A DNA stretch of 64,000 nucleotides from Polaromonas jejuensis NBRC 106434 (GTDB taxonomy: Bacteria > Pseudomonadota > Gammaproteobacteria > Burkholderiales > Burkholderiaceae_C), in NCBI RefSeq assembly GCF_001598235.1, contig NZ_BCYO01000015.1, forward strand, positions 56,197 through 120,196, given 5' to 3'. The notes under the pieces were generated by a model, which saw only the letters and a list, made by a program, of their open reading frames with translations, was not told the origin of the DNA and made no database searches. How positions within the stretch are numbered: the first letter of the stretch is position 1; every line of letters starts with the position of its first letter. Of the stretch, positions 43,877-52,461 are shown one piece after another. Position numbers and translations under genes: made by a program.

Positions 43877-44277
43877 AAAAAATCATCGCCCAAAGCCTTT
43901 TGGCGACCGCCTTCGTACTTGCCGCAACCGGACATGCGCAAGCACAGAATGCCACACCCGCTCCAGCGCCCACAGTGCAACCGCATGGCTACATGGTGAT
44001 CAGCTATGACATCAAAGACCAAGCCATGTTTCAAAAATACATGGACGCGGCGGGTTCGCTGGCTGCGAATTACAACGGCAAGGTGACCATATTCAACATG
44101 AAGGTCAAAGGCGCGGAAGGTAAGCCTCGGTCCGTCTTTGGCATGGTTGAGTTTCCAAACCTTGCGGATGCCCAGCGCTTTTATAACTCGCCCGAATACA
44201 CCGCAGCGCGCAAATTCCGCATCGCGGCGACCAAGGGCACCAGCACAGTCATTCTGACGGAAGGCTTGCCACAGTAG
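43873..44277 (+). CDS. Exported DUF1330-family protein with an apparent ATA start
   Basis: Exported small protein. Read from ATA at 43873 it has a full signal peptide, KKIIAQSLLATAFVLAATG ending HAQAQ, then the mature dimeric alpha-beta barrel domain (HGYMVISYDIKDQ...YMDAAG, FGMVEFPNLADAQRFYNSPEY). No ATG is available: the next in-frame start is TTG at 43900, which would remove the positively charged signal start. A GAGGA site lies ten nt before the ATA. The ATA overlaps the mdaB stop as ATAA, which looks like an ATGA overlap with one changed base. The function of such proteins is not known. Confidence 0.75.
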   Translation: MKKIIAQSLLATAFVLAATGHAQAQNATPAPAPTVQPHGYMVISYDIKDQAMFQKYMDAAGSLAANYNGKVTIFNMKVKGAEGKPRSVFGMVEFPNLADAQRFYNSPEYTAARKFRIAATKGTSTVILTEGLPQ

Positions 44278-44365
44278 TTATCAAAAACATGGGGCGTTTT
44301 AATACGCCCATGCGCAAATACCAAGAGCACTTAAACCGCCATAAACATCAATAAAGAACATTACT

Positions 44366-44785
44366 GTGACTACAGAAGCCAATAAAGTTACGATGCATCG
44401 CTTTGTAGAGTTTATTAATACCGCCAATGAAAAATTAGCGGAAGAACTCATCTCGATAGATGCCATATTTCATGTGCCGGGACAACCAGAACCAATGCGA
44501 GGCCCAGTTGGGTATTTAACAATCATTGGAATGATGCGAGCAGGCTTTCCTGATATTCAGTGGGTTCTTGACGAATTGGTGGTTGAAGGAGAAAAAGTAG
44601 CTGCCCGCTTCACTATGCGCGGCACGCATCAAGGAACGTTCTTCGGTGTCCCACCCTCTGGAAGAAAAATTGTCGTACAGGCCATGAACTTTTATCGTCT
44701 CTCTGACGGTAAGTTTGTTGAAGAGCATGGCCAGCCTGATATGTTGGGTTTGCTACAGCAAATCGGCGCGGTGCCATCGCATTGA
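44366..44785 (+). CDS. SnoaL-like ester cyclase/NTF2-fold protein
   Basis: Protein of 139 residues of the SnoaL-like polyketide cyclase family, with a GTG start. Landmarks are VTMHRFVEFINTANEKLAEELIS, the pocket stretch FHVPGQPEPMRGPVGY, WVLDELVVEGEKVAARFTMRGTHQG and NFYRLSDGKFVEEHGQPDMLGLLQQIG. Such proteins have varied or unknown functions in bacteria. GC content is low compared with the window. No strong ribosome site is visible. It follows the DUF1330 gene by 88 bp and ends near an aldo-keto reductase remnant. Confidence 0.8.
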   Translation: MTTEANKVTMHRFVEFINTANEKLAEELISIDAIFHVPGQPEPMRGPVGYLTIIGMMRAGFPDIQWVLDELVVEGEKVAARFTMRGTHQGTFFGVPPSGRKIVVQAMNFYRLSDGKFVEEHGQPDMLGLLQQIGAVPSH

Positions 44786-44834
44786 GCATGCAAGTTCTGC
44801 CCAATCTACCACGTGGGTGCGACCCTGGCCCCGT

Positions 44835-45149
44835 TACCGTAACACCGTTCCACGGTTTGCACCAGAGACCCGCAAGGCGAACCGGGTGCTGGTGGATCTG
44901 GTCGGCGGGATTGCGTCGCAGAAGCGGGCAACGCCTGCACAGATCGCGCTCACCTGGCTTCTGGCCCAAAAAACCTGGATCGTTCCAATTCCCGGGACGA
45001 CGAAGCTGCATCGCTTGAAAGAGAACGTCGGGGCCACTGACGTGGAACTGTCCCCGGAGGAGCTTCGCGAAATCAACGATGCCGTCTCGAACATCACCGT
45101 GCAAGGTGGCCGGTACGCAAAAGACCGACAGCAACTCGTCAATCGCTGA
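44835..45149 (+). pseudogene. Aldo-keto reductase, C-terminal remnant
   Basis: About 104 codons match the C-terminal third of aldo-keto reductases of the YajO/IolS-like group: VPRFAPETRKANR, then TPAQIALTWLLAQKTWIVPIPGTTK and the AADVELSPEELREI-type end. The N-terminal two thirds, with the catalytic Tyr and Lys, are missing, so no active enzyme can be made. The remnant returns to high GC after the low-GC SnoaL gene, so the junction at about 44790-44835 marks a deletion or insertion point. Confidence 0.8.
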
Positions 45150-45206
45150 CCCGTTGTTTCAAGGCGTCTTTGAACCGGGCATTGACTGCGACCGAAGGCG
45201 GCAGCT

Positions 45207-45266
45207 GGTCTCCAGCTCCCGCTCGAAGAGCTGCGCGAAATCGACGAAACAGTGTCTGCTGAACCC
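45207..45266 (+). pseudogene. Second short aldo-keto reductase tail remnant
   Basis: In the frame of the following cytochrome gene, the codons read LPLEELREIDETVS, close to the tail LSPEELREINDAVS of the remnant just upstream. This looks like a leftover of a second aldo-keto reductase copy. The stretch is short, so chance similarity is not excluded. Confidence 0.4.
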
Positions 45267-45293
45267 CACAACCCTATCGAGGATGAAACAGAA

Positions 45294-45668
45294 ATGACCG
45301 AAGAATCGAAACAGAAACGCAGCACTCCTCCCACCACAGCTGTTCTGCGCTCCTTGGCGACCGCTCTGCTTGCAACGCTGGCTGCCTGTGTGAGCGTCTG
45401 GCCGGTCTGCGCATCGGCCAGCCAGGCACTGGCGCAAAAGTACACATGCGTCGCATGCCACCAGCCCGCCGTCAAAGTGGTCGGCCCTTCCTGGAAAGAT
45501 ATCGGAGCAAGATACGGCGGGGGAAAAGGAACCGCCGCGCAGCTGGTGGCAAGCATCAAGTCGGGCAGCTCGGGAAAGTGGGGGCCGATGCCTATGCCGG
45601 CGCAGGCCCAGGTTCCCGATGCTGATCTGCAGTCGCTGGCGCAATGGGTGCTCGACGGCGCCAAGTGA
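45294..45668 (+). CDS. Periplasmic class I cytochrome c
   Basis: Protein of 124 residues. A long N-terminal signal (about 15-48) ends near ASASQALAQ, followed by one cytochrome c domain with CVACH (Cys52-His56). The pattern VVGPSWKDIGARYGG and a late Met in GPMPMPAQAQVPD fit c551/c552-type electron carriers. The ATG at 45294 has GAGGATG upstream; the frame is open further left through the aldo-keto reductase tail. It lies 235 bp before iorA and is likely the electron acceptor for the periplasmic molybdenum enzyme; this is inferred. Confidence 0.85.
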   Translation: MTEESKQKRSTPPTTAVLRSLATALLATLAACVSVWPVCASASQALAQKYTCVACHQPAVKVVGPSWKDIGARYGGGKGTAAQLVASIKSGSSGKWGPMPMPAQAQVPDADLQSLAQWVLDGAK

Positions 45669-45734
45669 TCTCGGGAGAAACATCCCTCCTTCCACAAACG
45701 CACTCAATCTGGTCACTTGATCGGGTTTCTATAT

Positions 45735-45802
45735 TGAAGCAACCCTTCACAAGTCATTAATTATTTGGCGCTTTTTCTTTCTAACGCTCACCCCTACAGT
45801 TC
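45735..45802 (+). promoter_or_regulatory. 68-bp promoter block shared with the LysR-mdaB region (copy 2)
   Basis: It begins with the dyad TGAAGCAACCCTTCA and continues through TTTTTCTTTCT to CCCCTACAGTTC. It has the same length and spacing as copy 1 (43005-43072). It lies 102 bp before the favoured iorA start (27 bp before an alternative ATG at 45829), so it is probably the iorAB promoter region. Confidence 0.65.
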
Positions 45803-45903
45803 ATCCGCCAGATAAGGAGTTCTGACACATGAGCAAAGTCTGGCTCACACAGGCACAGGGCACAGGCAGCGTTACAGAACTCACCCACGGAGAACTGACC
45901 ACC

Positions 45904-46377
45904 ATGAACACGCTCAACGTTAACGGCCGTGACCACAGGGTCGACGCCGACCCCGGCACCCCCATCCTCTGGGCCCTGCGCGACACGCTGGGCATGACCG
46001 GCACCAAGTTCGGTTGCGGGGCTGCGCTGTGCGGCGCCTGCACCGTGCATCTGGACGGCCAGGCCATCCGCTCCTGCATCACGCCCATCTCCGCCGCCGA
46101 AGGAAAGACAATTACCACCATCGAATCAGCGACCGATGGCAGTGACCGTGTCGGGACAGCCGTACACGCAGCCTGGGTCAAGCACGACGTGGCGCAGTGC
46201 GGCTACTGTCAGAGTGGCCAGGTCATGAGCGCCACCGCCTTCCTGAAGTCGCTGCCGCGCGGCAAGCAGCCTAGCGCTACCGAGATCGACACCGCCATGG
46301 CCGGCAATATCTGCCGCTGTGGTACCTACGCCCGCATTCGCGCCGCGGTGGCCGATGCCGCCAAAGCCCTCGCCTGA
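45904..46377 (+). CDS. iorA: Isoquinoline 1-oxidoreductase-type alpha subunit, [2Fe-2S] protein
   Basis: Small subunit of 157 residues with two [2Fe-2S] clusters. The plant-type cluster uses Cys38, Cys43, Cys46 and Cys58 (KFGCGAALCGACTVHL...RSCIT). The second uses CGYCQSGQVM and ICRCGTYARI. It passes electrons from the molybdenum subunit to a membrane or cytochrome acceptor. The start at 45904 matches the family; an ATG at 45829 with a better AAGGAG site would add 25 residues. It has no signal of its own and may be carried across the membrane with the Tat-signal-bearing IorB. Confidence 0.92.
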   Translation: MNTLNVNGRDHRVDADPGTPILWALRDTLGMTGTKFGCGAALCGACTVHLDGQAIRSCITPISAAEGKTITTIESATDGSDRVGTAVHAAWVKHDVAQCGYCQSGQVMSATAFLKSLPRGKQPSATEIDTAMAGNICRCGTYARIRAAVADAAKALA

Positions 46378-46387
46378 AGGAGCCGTC

Positions 46388-48634
46388 ATGTTGCCCCATA
46401 CCGACTACCGCGAACTGCCGCGCGCCCTGCAGCACCTGCTGGCCCGGGGCCAATCCGACCCAAGCGCCACGCTGCCGCGCCGCAGCTTCCTGAAGCTGGC
46501 TGGTGCCAGCGGCCTGGCGCTCGGCGCCTTTCCTCACCTGGCAACGGCGCAGGCCAACGGTGGCGGGCAGGCGGCCAGCGCCCTCAAGCCGACGCAGCAG
46601 CCGTCGGCCTTCGTGCAGATTGCCCCGAATGGCGAGGTCACCGTGACCATCAACCGGCTGGAGTTTGGCCAGGGTGTGCAGACCGGCTTGCCGATGATCC
46701 TGGCCGAGGAGCTGGATGCGGACTGGAGCCTGGTCCGCAGCCGCAACGGCTCGAGCGACCCCGCCTACCTCGACCCGCTCTTTGGCATTCACCTGACCGG
46801 CGGCTCCAACTCGATCAAGAACAGCTTCACGCAGTACCGCGAACTGGGCGCCCGCGCCCGGGCCATGTTGCTGGCCGCTGCGGCTGCGCGCTGGAACGTG
46901 GACGTGACCACGCTGCGCACGCAGGCCGGCCAGGTGCTCGCGCCTGACGGACGCAAACTCGGCTACGGTGAACTGGCCGAGGCCGCCATGGCCCTGCCGG
47001 TGCCCGAAAAGGTGACCCTGAAGGACCCCAAGAATTTCCGCATCATCGGCCGCCCCACTACGCGCCTGGACGCGCGCGCCAAGAGCAGCGGGCGTCAGGA
47101 CTTCGGCATCGACGTTCGCCTGCCCGGCCAGCTCACCGCCCTGGTGGCCCGTCCGCCAGTGTTTGGCGCCAAGCTCTCCGCTGTGGACGACAGCGCGGCG
47201 CGCGCCATCAAGGGCGTGAAGGCTGTGTTGCGCGTGCCGCTGGACCGCGGCGGCGAAGGCGTAGCCGTGGTGGCCGACGGCTACTGGCAGGCCAAGCAGG
47301 GGCGCGACGCGCTGAAGCTGCAGTGGGACACAGCCGCCGCAGAGAAGGTAGACAGCGAACGGCAACTGGTCCAGTATCGCGAACTGGCCGCACGGCCCGG
47401 CCCGCGCCACTTCGACGCCGACATGGGGCCGCTCGCGAACGCACCCCGGCAACTGGAAGCGGAGTTCGTGTTCCCCTACCTGGCCCACGCGCCGATGGAG
47501 CCGCTCAACTGCACCGTTGTGCTGACCGAAGGGCGTGCCGAGCTGTGGACCGGCTCCCAGTGCCCCGGTCTGGACAGCGCCGCGGTCGCCCGCGTGCTGG
47601 GCCTCAAGCCCGAGCAGGTGAGGGTGAATGTGCAGATGGCCGGCGGTGGCTTTGGCCGGCGTTTCTCGGCCACGAGCGACTTCGTGGTCGAGGCCTGCGA
47701 GGTCGCCAAGGCCGCACGTGCTGCCGGCCTGAACCTGCCGGTGCGCACGCTGTGGAGCCGTGAGGACGATATCAAGGGCGGCTACTACCGCCCCATGCAT
47801 GTGCACACTGCACGCATCGCCTTCGACGAACGCGGCAAGGTGTTGGCCTGGGACCACGTCATCGTCGGCCAGTCCGTCACCTCGGGCTCGGTGTTCGAGG
47901 GTTTCCAGGTGAAAAACGGCATCGACGCCACAGCCACGGAGGGCATGCGGGACCCCTACCCGTTGCCGATGCGGCTCACCGTTCACCACCCCAAGCTCAA
48001 CGTGCCGGTGTTGTGGTGGCGCAGCGTGGGTTCCACCCACACCGCCTTCGTGATGGAGACCCTGATCGACGAGATCGCCCGCGCCACGAAGCAGGACCCG
48101 GTGGCCTACCGCATGCAGCTGTGGGGCGACAAGCACCCGCGCCACCGCGCCGCGCTGCAACTGGCGGTGGACAAGAGCGGCTACGGCAAGAGGCGCTTGC
48201 CCGCCGGCCGCGCCTGGGGCGTGGCGGTGCACGAGTCCTTCGAATCCGTGGTGGCCTACGTGGTGGAAGCTTCGGTGCGGGAAGGCAAACCCGTGCTGCA
48301 CCGGGTCACTTCCGGCGTGCACTGCAACCTGGCTGTGAACCCGCGCAGCGTGGAAGCGCAGGTGCAGGGCGCGGCGGTCATGGGCCTGTCGATGTGCCTG
48401 CCAGGTTCGGCCATCACACTCAAGGATGGCGTGGTTGAACAGAGCAACTTTGGCGACTTCACGGTGGCCCGCATCACCGACATGCCGGCGTTCGATGTCC
48501 ACATCGTGCCCAGCGCCGAGCCGCCCAAGGGCATGGGCGAACCGGGTCTGCCGCCGCTGGCACCCGCATTCGCCAACGCCATCGCGCAACTGACCGGCAA
48601 GCGGCTGCGCCAACTGCCGTTCAACCTGGCCTGA
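46388..48634 (+). CDS. iorB: Isoquinoline 1-oxidoreductase-type beta subunit, molybdopterin-binding
   Basis: Molybdenum hydroxylase subunit of 748 residues. A Tat signal with RRSFLKLAGASG at about 31-42 ends near ATAQA, so the enzyme acts in the periplasm. Cofactor motifs include the QNAPMEP-like APMEPLNC stretch, GGGFGRRF, the RSVGSTHTAF substrate channel and the final MGEPGLPPLAPAFANAI with the catalytic Glu. The XDH-type FAD subunit is absent, as usual for IorAB. The start at 46388 follows AAGGAG, 10 bp after iorA. The substrate is unknown; the family hydroxylates N-heterocycles or oxidises aldehydes. Confidence 0.92.
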   Translation: MLPHTDYRELPRALQHLLARGQSDPSATLPRRSFLKLAGASGLALGAFPHLATAQANGGGQAASALKPTQQPSAFVQIAPNGEVTVTINRLEFGQGVQTGLPMILAEELDADWSLVRSRNGSSDPAYLDPLFGIHLTGGSNSIKNSFTQYRELGARARAMLLAAAAARWNVDVTTLRTQAGQVLAPDGRKLGYGELAEAAMALPVPEKVTLKDPKNFRIIGRPTTRLDARAKSSGRQDFGIDVRLPGQLTALVARPPVFGAKLSAVDDSAARAIKGVKAVLRVPLDRGGEGVAVVADGYWQAKQGRDALKLQWDTAAAEKVDSERQLVQYRELAARPGPRHFDADMGPLANAPRQLEAEFVFPYLAHAPMEPLNCTVVLTEGRAELWTGSQCPGLDSAAVARVLGLKPEQVRVNVQMAGGGFGRRFSATSDFVVEACEVAKAARAAGLNLPVRTLWSREDDIKGGYYRPMHVHTARIAFDERGKVLAWDHVIVGQSVTSGSVFEGFQVKNGIDATATEGMRDPYPLPMRLTVHHPKLNVPVLWWRSVGSTHTAFVMETLIDEIARATKQDPVAYRMQLWGDKHPRHRAALQLAVDKSGYGKRRLPAGRAWGVAVHESFESVVAYVVEASVREGKPVLHRVTSGVHCNLAVNPRSVEAQVQGAAVMGLSMCLPGSAITLKDGVVEQSNFGDFTVARITDMPAFDVHIVPSAEPPKGMGEPGLPPLAPAFANAIAQLTGKRLRQLPFNLA

Positions 48635-48655
48635 ACCCAGAAGGACACCGGCACC

Positions 48656-49702
48656 ATGGAAGATCTCGACACCCTGGTCCTGCGCACCGCGCTGAGCTGG
48701 CAGGCGGCGGGCCTGTCGGTGGTGCTCGTCACCGTCGCGCGGACCTGGGGTTCCTCGCCCCGGCCGCCCGGCTCGCTCATGGCCATCAATGGCAGGGGCG
48801 AGACCGTCGGCTCGGTGTCGGGCGGCTGCATCGAGGATGACCTGATCCACTGCATCCGCGAAGGCGGCGTGCGGGCGGTCTGCGCCACGCCCACGCCTGC
48901 CGTGCTGCGCTACGGCATCTCGGCCGATGAAGCTCACCGCTTCGGCCTGCCCTGTGGCGGCTCGGTCGAGCTCGTGCTGGAGCCGGTGTCGGGCCACAGC
49001 CGGCTGGATGAATTGCTGCTGGCCTGCCAGCAGCGGCGCAGTACCGAGCGGTTGCTGGACCTGCGCACGGGCCGGGTGGCACTGCACGAAGGCCGGCGCG
49101 ACGGCGTGCCCCGGCTGGACGACCGCCACCTCACCACCTACCTGGGTCCGAAGGCACGCCTCATCGTGATCGGTGCCGGCGATCTGTCGCGCTACCTGTG
49201 CCAGATGGCGCTGAGCCTGGGCTTCGAGGTGATCGTCTGCGACCCGCGCGAGGAGCACGGCGTCAGCTGGAGTCTGGATGGCGTGGTGCTGAGCCGCGAG
49301 ATGCCGGATGACCTGATCATGCGACTACAGCCGGATGCCCGTACCGCCGTCGTGGCCCTGACGCACGACCCGAAACTCGATGACCTGGCACTGATCGACG
49401 CATTGCAGTCCGACGCGTTCTACGTCGGCGCCATCGGCTCGCGTCGCAACACCGCTCAGCGTCGGGAGCGGCTGCGCGAGCACTTCGATCTCTCAGAACC
49501 CGCGCTGCAGGCCCTGCATGGACCGGCAGGCCTGTACATCGGCAGCAAGACGCCGGCCGAGATCGCACTGTCGATCATGGCGGAAGTGGTGGCCGCGAAG
49601 AATGGCATTCAGTCGAGCGCGTCGGCGCAGGTCGCGGCCGGCAAGTCGCACCATGAAGTGCCAGGACTTGAGGCTGTTGCCACGGCCGGTTGTGCGGTCT
49701 GA
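48656..49702 (+). CDS. XdhC/CoxI family maturation protein for the IorAB enzyme
   Basis: Protein of 348 residues with an N-terminal XdhC/CoxI domain (VTVARTWGSSPRPPGSLM, SVSGGCIEDDLI and GLPCGGSVELVLEP) and a C-terminal Rossmann-type domain (IVIGAGDLSRYLCQMA, FYVGAIGSRRN and IGSKTPAEIALSIMAE). Such proteins handle molybdenum cofactor for their neighbour enzyme. It lies 21 bp after iorB, with a GAAGGACACC site, so it serves IorAB rather than xanthine dehydrogenase. Confidence 0.9.
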   Translation: MEDLDTLVLRTALSWQAAGLSVVLVTVARTWGSSPRPPGSLMAINGRGETVGSVSGGCIEDDLIHCIREGGVRAVCATPTPAVLRYGISADEAHRFGLPCGGSVELVLEPVSGHSRLDELLLACQQRRSTERLLDLRTGRVALHEGRRDGVPRLDDRHLTTYLGPKARLIVIGAGDLSRYLCQMALSLGFEVIVCDPREEHGVSWSLDGVVLSREMPDDLIMRLQPDARTAVVALTHDPKLDDLALIDALQSDAFYVGAIGSRRNTAQRRERLREHFDLSEPALQALHGPAGLYIGSKTPAEIALSIMAEVVAAKNGIQSSASAQVAAGKSHHEVPGLEAVATAGCAV

Positions 49703-49954
49703 CCCTGAGCGACCGCTTTCGGACGGATCCGCGGGTGCCGGGGCCATCGGAATCGCGGCCGCATTGCTGACCAAAACCTGTAGCCTTGAGTGACCGGTCT
49801 GGACCAGGCCGTTTCGATATTCGACAGTCAGGAGTCAGTCTGAAGTAGACCTGCGATTGGATACCGAACCGGCCGGTTCTGACCGTATTCTGCCGGAGCC
49901 GTTCGGGCCCAGAGCGCAAGACTGAGGTAACTGGCGATGCCGCTAGGATGCGGC

Positions 49955-50200
49955 ATGGATGAACTGAAAAATCTTGAAGCACTTGGCTTGGTTTTACCCA
50001 GCCCGGCCTACATCGCCGGCGCCATCTTGTTCGGTATCGTTGGATATGTCTCGTTTAGGCGGGGTCGGAAAACATCACGTCCTGCGCTTACCTGGATAGG
50101 CGTAGCCTTGATGGCGTACCCATACGCAGTCCCGCAGACGTGGTTGCTCTGGGCCGTTGGCGCAGCGTTTAGCTGTTGGGTTTATGCCAAATGGAACTGA
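49955..50200 (+). CDS. Small membrane protein, unknown function
   Basis: Protein of 81 residues with two hydrophobic segments (AYIAGAILFGIVGYVSF and WLLWAVGAAFSCWVYA) around a basic loop FRRGRKTSRP. The start at 49955 follows AGGATGC. Similar small proteins are widespread in proteobacteria without known function. The gap before it, 49703-49954, shows no gene or clear repeat. It precedes the NlpC/P60 gene by 42 bp on the same strand. Confidence 0.7.
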   Translation: MDELKNLEALGLVLPSPAYIAGAILFGIVGYVSFRRGRKTSRPALTWIGVALMAYPYAVPQTWLLWAVGAAFSCWVYAKWN

Positions 50201-50242
50201 CCAACGCTATATTTTTTGATTGCGAACGGTCAAGATAATGAC

Positions 50243-50752
50243 ATGGACACTTGCAAAAAGCTCGCGGCTGCTTACGGTGCGATGACGCTTTTTCTCGCTT
50301 TGGGTGGATGCAACACCACGCCATCCTTTCTTGGGGACGATGCCTCCAGGGAAACGTCGGTAGTGTCATCGAGCATCTCGTCAGGGCAGGCCAACGACAT
50401 AACGATCTATGCTGTCGGCCTCGTCGGAACGCCATATCGCTATGGGGGCAATACGCCAGAGTCGGGTTTTGACTGCAGTGGACTGATTGGCCACGTGTAC
50501 CAAACGAGAGTGGGGGTTGCGCCACCTCGAACCGTGTCAAGGCTGCAATATTGGGGGCAGACGGTTTCGAGTGACCACATTCGCTCGGGTGATTTGGTCC
50601 TTTTTGCACAAGGCGACGTAGTTACCCATGCTGGCATCTATGTCGGAGGTGGCCGTTTTGTGCACGCGCCGTCCACTGGCGGAGAAGTCAGGCTTGACCA
50701 ACTGAATTCAAAATATTGGTCGTCCCAGCAAGTGACGTTTCGACGGCCTTAA
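50243..50752 (+). CDS. NlpC/P60-family cell-wall hydrolase, lipoprotein
   Basis: Protein of 169 residues. A lipoprotein signal ends LALGGC (Cys23), so it should be membrane-anchored in the cell envelope. The NlpC/P60 domain (about 52-165) has the catalytic Cys78 in GFDCSGLIGHVY, His129 in VTHAGIYVG and His141 in RFVHAPSTGG. It would cleave peptide stems of peptidoglycan. The ATG at 50243 is chosen for the signal peptide; ribosome binding is weak. The 260 bp after it (50753-51015) show no gene. Confidence 0.88.
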   Translation: MDTCKKLAAAYGAMTLFLALGGCNTTPSFLGDDASRETSVVSSSISSGQANDITIYAVGLVGTPYRYGGNTPESGFDCSGLIGHVYQTRVGVAPPRTVSRLQYWGQTVSSDHIRSGDLVLFAQGDVVTHAGIYVGGGRFVHAPSTGGEVRLDQLNSKYWSSQQVTFRRP

Positions 50753-51015
50753 GGTCGGCCGAGGCAGGAGCGGATGTTGCTAATCTGCTTTACTCGAAGG
50801 CGACGGGGCGACGGTCCGCTTTCGACATGGCCCAGCGACTGCAAAGAGTCCTTTCGACACCCAGGTTGATTGACTCAACGTCCTCGCATGACGGCTTGCC
50901 TGGCCGTCATCGAACTTGATTTGGTTCACCACGCGGCGTAGAATTTTGTCTTCCTTGCCGCAGCGATCCGCGGCGACAAGTCCGTGTTCGTGTGGCTTCT
51001 TTAACGGAGGTTCGT

Positions 51016-51618
51016 ATGAGCTATCACCTGGAAGGTCGCCTGCTCGAGGTCTGCAACTGCGACGTCCTGTGCCCCTGCTGGATTGGCGAGGACCCGGACA
51101 ACGGCACCTGCGACACCATTGTCGCGTGGCGCATAGACAAGGGAACGGTCGACGGCGTCGACGTCGGCGGTAACACCATCGCGGCCGTGGCCCATGTGCC
51201 CGGCAATATCCTGGAAGGCAACTGGAGGGCCGCGATCTTTGTCGACGACCAGGCCTCCAAGGCGCAGGAAGAGGCGCTGCTCAAGGTCTACACCGGCCAG
51301 GCCGGTGGACCGGTCGCCGATCTCGCCAAGCTGATCGGCGAGGTCGTGTCGGTGGAGCGGGCGCCGATCCGCTTCACCGTCGAGGAAGGCAAGGGCCAGC
51401 TCGAGATCGGAAAAAACTACTATGCCGAACTCGAGCCCTATCGTGGTGCGATGGGGGGGCTGACCACGCTCTCCGATACCGTGTTCTCGACGGTGCCGGG
51501 GGCGCCGGTGTTTGTTGGCAAGGCCCCGACCTATCGGTCCAGGAACGCCGCCCTCGGCATCGACCTTGACATCAAAAACCACAACGCCCTGCAGAGCACC
51601 TTCGTCTTCGACGCATGA
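51016..51618 (+). CDS. DUF1326 domain protein with a cysteine cluster
   Basis: Protein of 200 residues of the DUF1326 family. Its N-terminus carries four cysteines, Cys13, Cys15, Cys19 and Cys21, in EVCNCDVLCPCWIGE, with Cys32 further on, a likely metal or redox site. The rest is a soluble beta-rich domain (VAHVPGNILEGNWRAAIFVDDQAS). The start follows CGGAGG and no export signal is seen. It is followed after 12 bp by the DUF2182 gene, the usual partner. The function is unknown; metal handling is a reasonable inference from the cysteines. Confidence 0.88.
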   Translation: MSYHLEGRLLEVCNCDVLCPCWIGEDPDNGTCDTIVAWRIDKGTVDGVDVGGNTIAAVAHVPGNILEGNWRAAIFVDDQASKAQEEALLKVYTGQAGGPVADLAKLIGEVVSVERAPIRFTVEEGKGQLEIGKNYYAELEPYRGAMGGLTTLSDTVFSTVPGAPVFVGKAPTYRSRNAALGIDLDIKNHNALQSTFVFDA

Positions 51619-51630
51619 GGCGGTGCACCC

Positions 51631-52461
51631 ATGAGCGTTACCGCGGGCGCCACGCCGGCGCGGACATCGCCGGCCGGCGCCGCTCGTCACCGCCGCGTGT
51701 TCATCCCGGTCCTGGCCGCGCTGATTGCGCTCGCGTGGGTGGCCTTGTGGGCGTGGGCGCGCAGCCCGTACGGGCGCTATCTCGAACATGATGACTGGAC
51801 CGCGTCGGGACCGGCGGCGTTTCTGTGCCGTGTCGTTCCCGCCGGCGATGTGGTCGTGCCCATGGCGCTCTACGCCGCCGCGTGGATACTCATGACGGCG
51901 GCCATGATGCTGCCGACCACCTTGCCGTTGTTCAATACCTTCGACCGGTTGACGGCCCACCGCCCGGACCACGGGCGCCTCCTCATGCTGCTCGGCCTGG
52001 GCTACATGACGGTGTGGGGCGCCTTCGGGCTGCTGGCGCATGCACTTCACAGCGCAGTGCTGACCCTGCTCGCCAGCGTCCCCGCACTGGCCTGGCATGG
52101 CTGGCTGATCGGCACCGCGACCATTGCCCTGGCCGGCGCCTTTCAGTTCAGCAGGCTCAAGTACCGGTGCCTGGAAAAGTGCCGCACGCCCTTGAGCTTC
52201 GTGATCGGGCACTGGCGTGGCGAGCGCCAGGCTCGGCATGCGTTCGCGCTTGGCGCGCACCACGGCCTGTTTTGCGTTGGCTGCTGCTGGGCGCTGATGC
52301 TGTTGATGTTCGCGCTCGGCACCGGCAGCCTTGGCTGGATGCTCCTGCTCGCGGCCGTGATGGCCATTGAAAAGAACGTTCGCTGGGGCCAGCGTCTCAG
52401 CACGCCGCTCGGTGTCGCGCTACTGTCCTGGGCCGTCATCCTGGTGGCGACCCATGCCTGA
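51631..52461 (+). CDS. DUF2182 predicted metal-binding membrane protein
   Basis: Inner-membrane protein of 276 residues with about six to seven hydrophobic segments. Possible metal ligands are Cys180 and Cys184 in KYRCLEKCRTP and His210, His211, Cys215, Cys218 and Cys219 in GAHHGLFCVGCCWAL. The ILMTAAMMLPTTLPLF segment is typical of the family. It follows the DUF1326 gene by 12 bp and overlaps the EamA gene by 8 bp. The DUF1326-DUF2182 pairing is recurrent; neither protein has an established role. Confidence 0.88.
   Translation: MSVTAGATPARTSPAGAARHRRVFIPVLAALIALAWVALWAWARSPYGRYLEHDDWTASGPAAFLCRVVPAGDVVVPMALYAAAWILMTAAMMLPTTLPLFNTFDRLTAHRPDHGRLLMLLGLGYMTVWGAFGLLAHALHSAVLTLLASVPALAWHGWLIGTATIALAGAFQFSRLKYRCLEKCRTPLSFVIGHWRGERQARHAFALGAHHGLFCVGCCWALMLLMFALGTGSLGWMLLLAAVMAIEKNVRWGQRLSTPLGVALLSWAVILVATHA

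Noticed and set aside
46277..49258. A 993-codon open frame on the minus strand opposite iorB and XdhC
   Set aside because: It is a shadow frame of high-GC genes. The plus strand has clear cofactor motifs and ribosome sites, while the minus frame has no family features.
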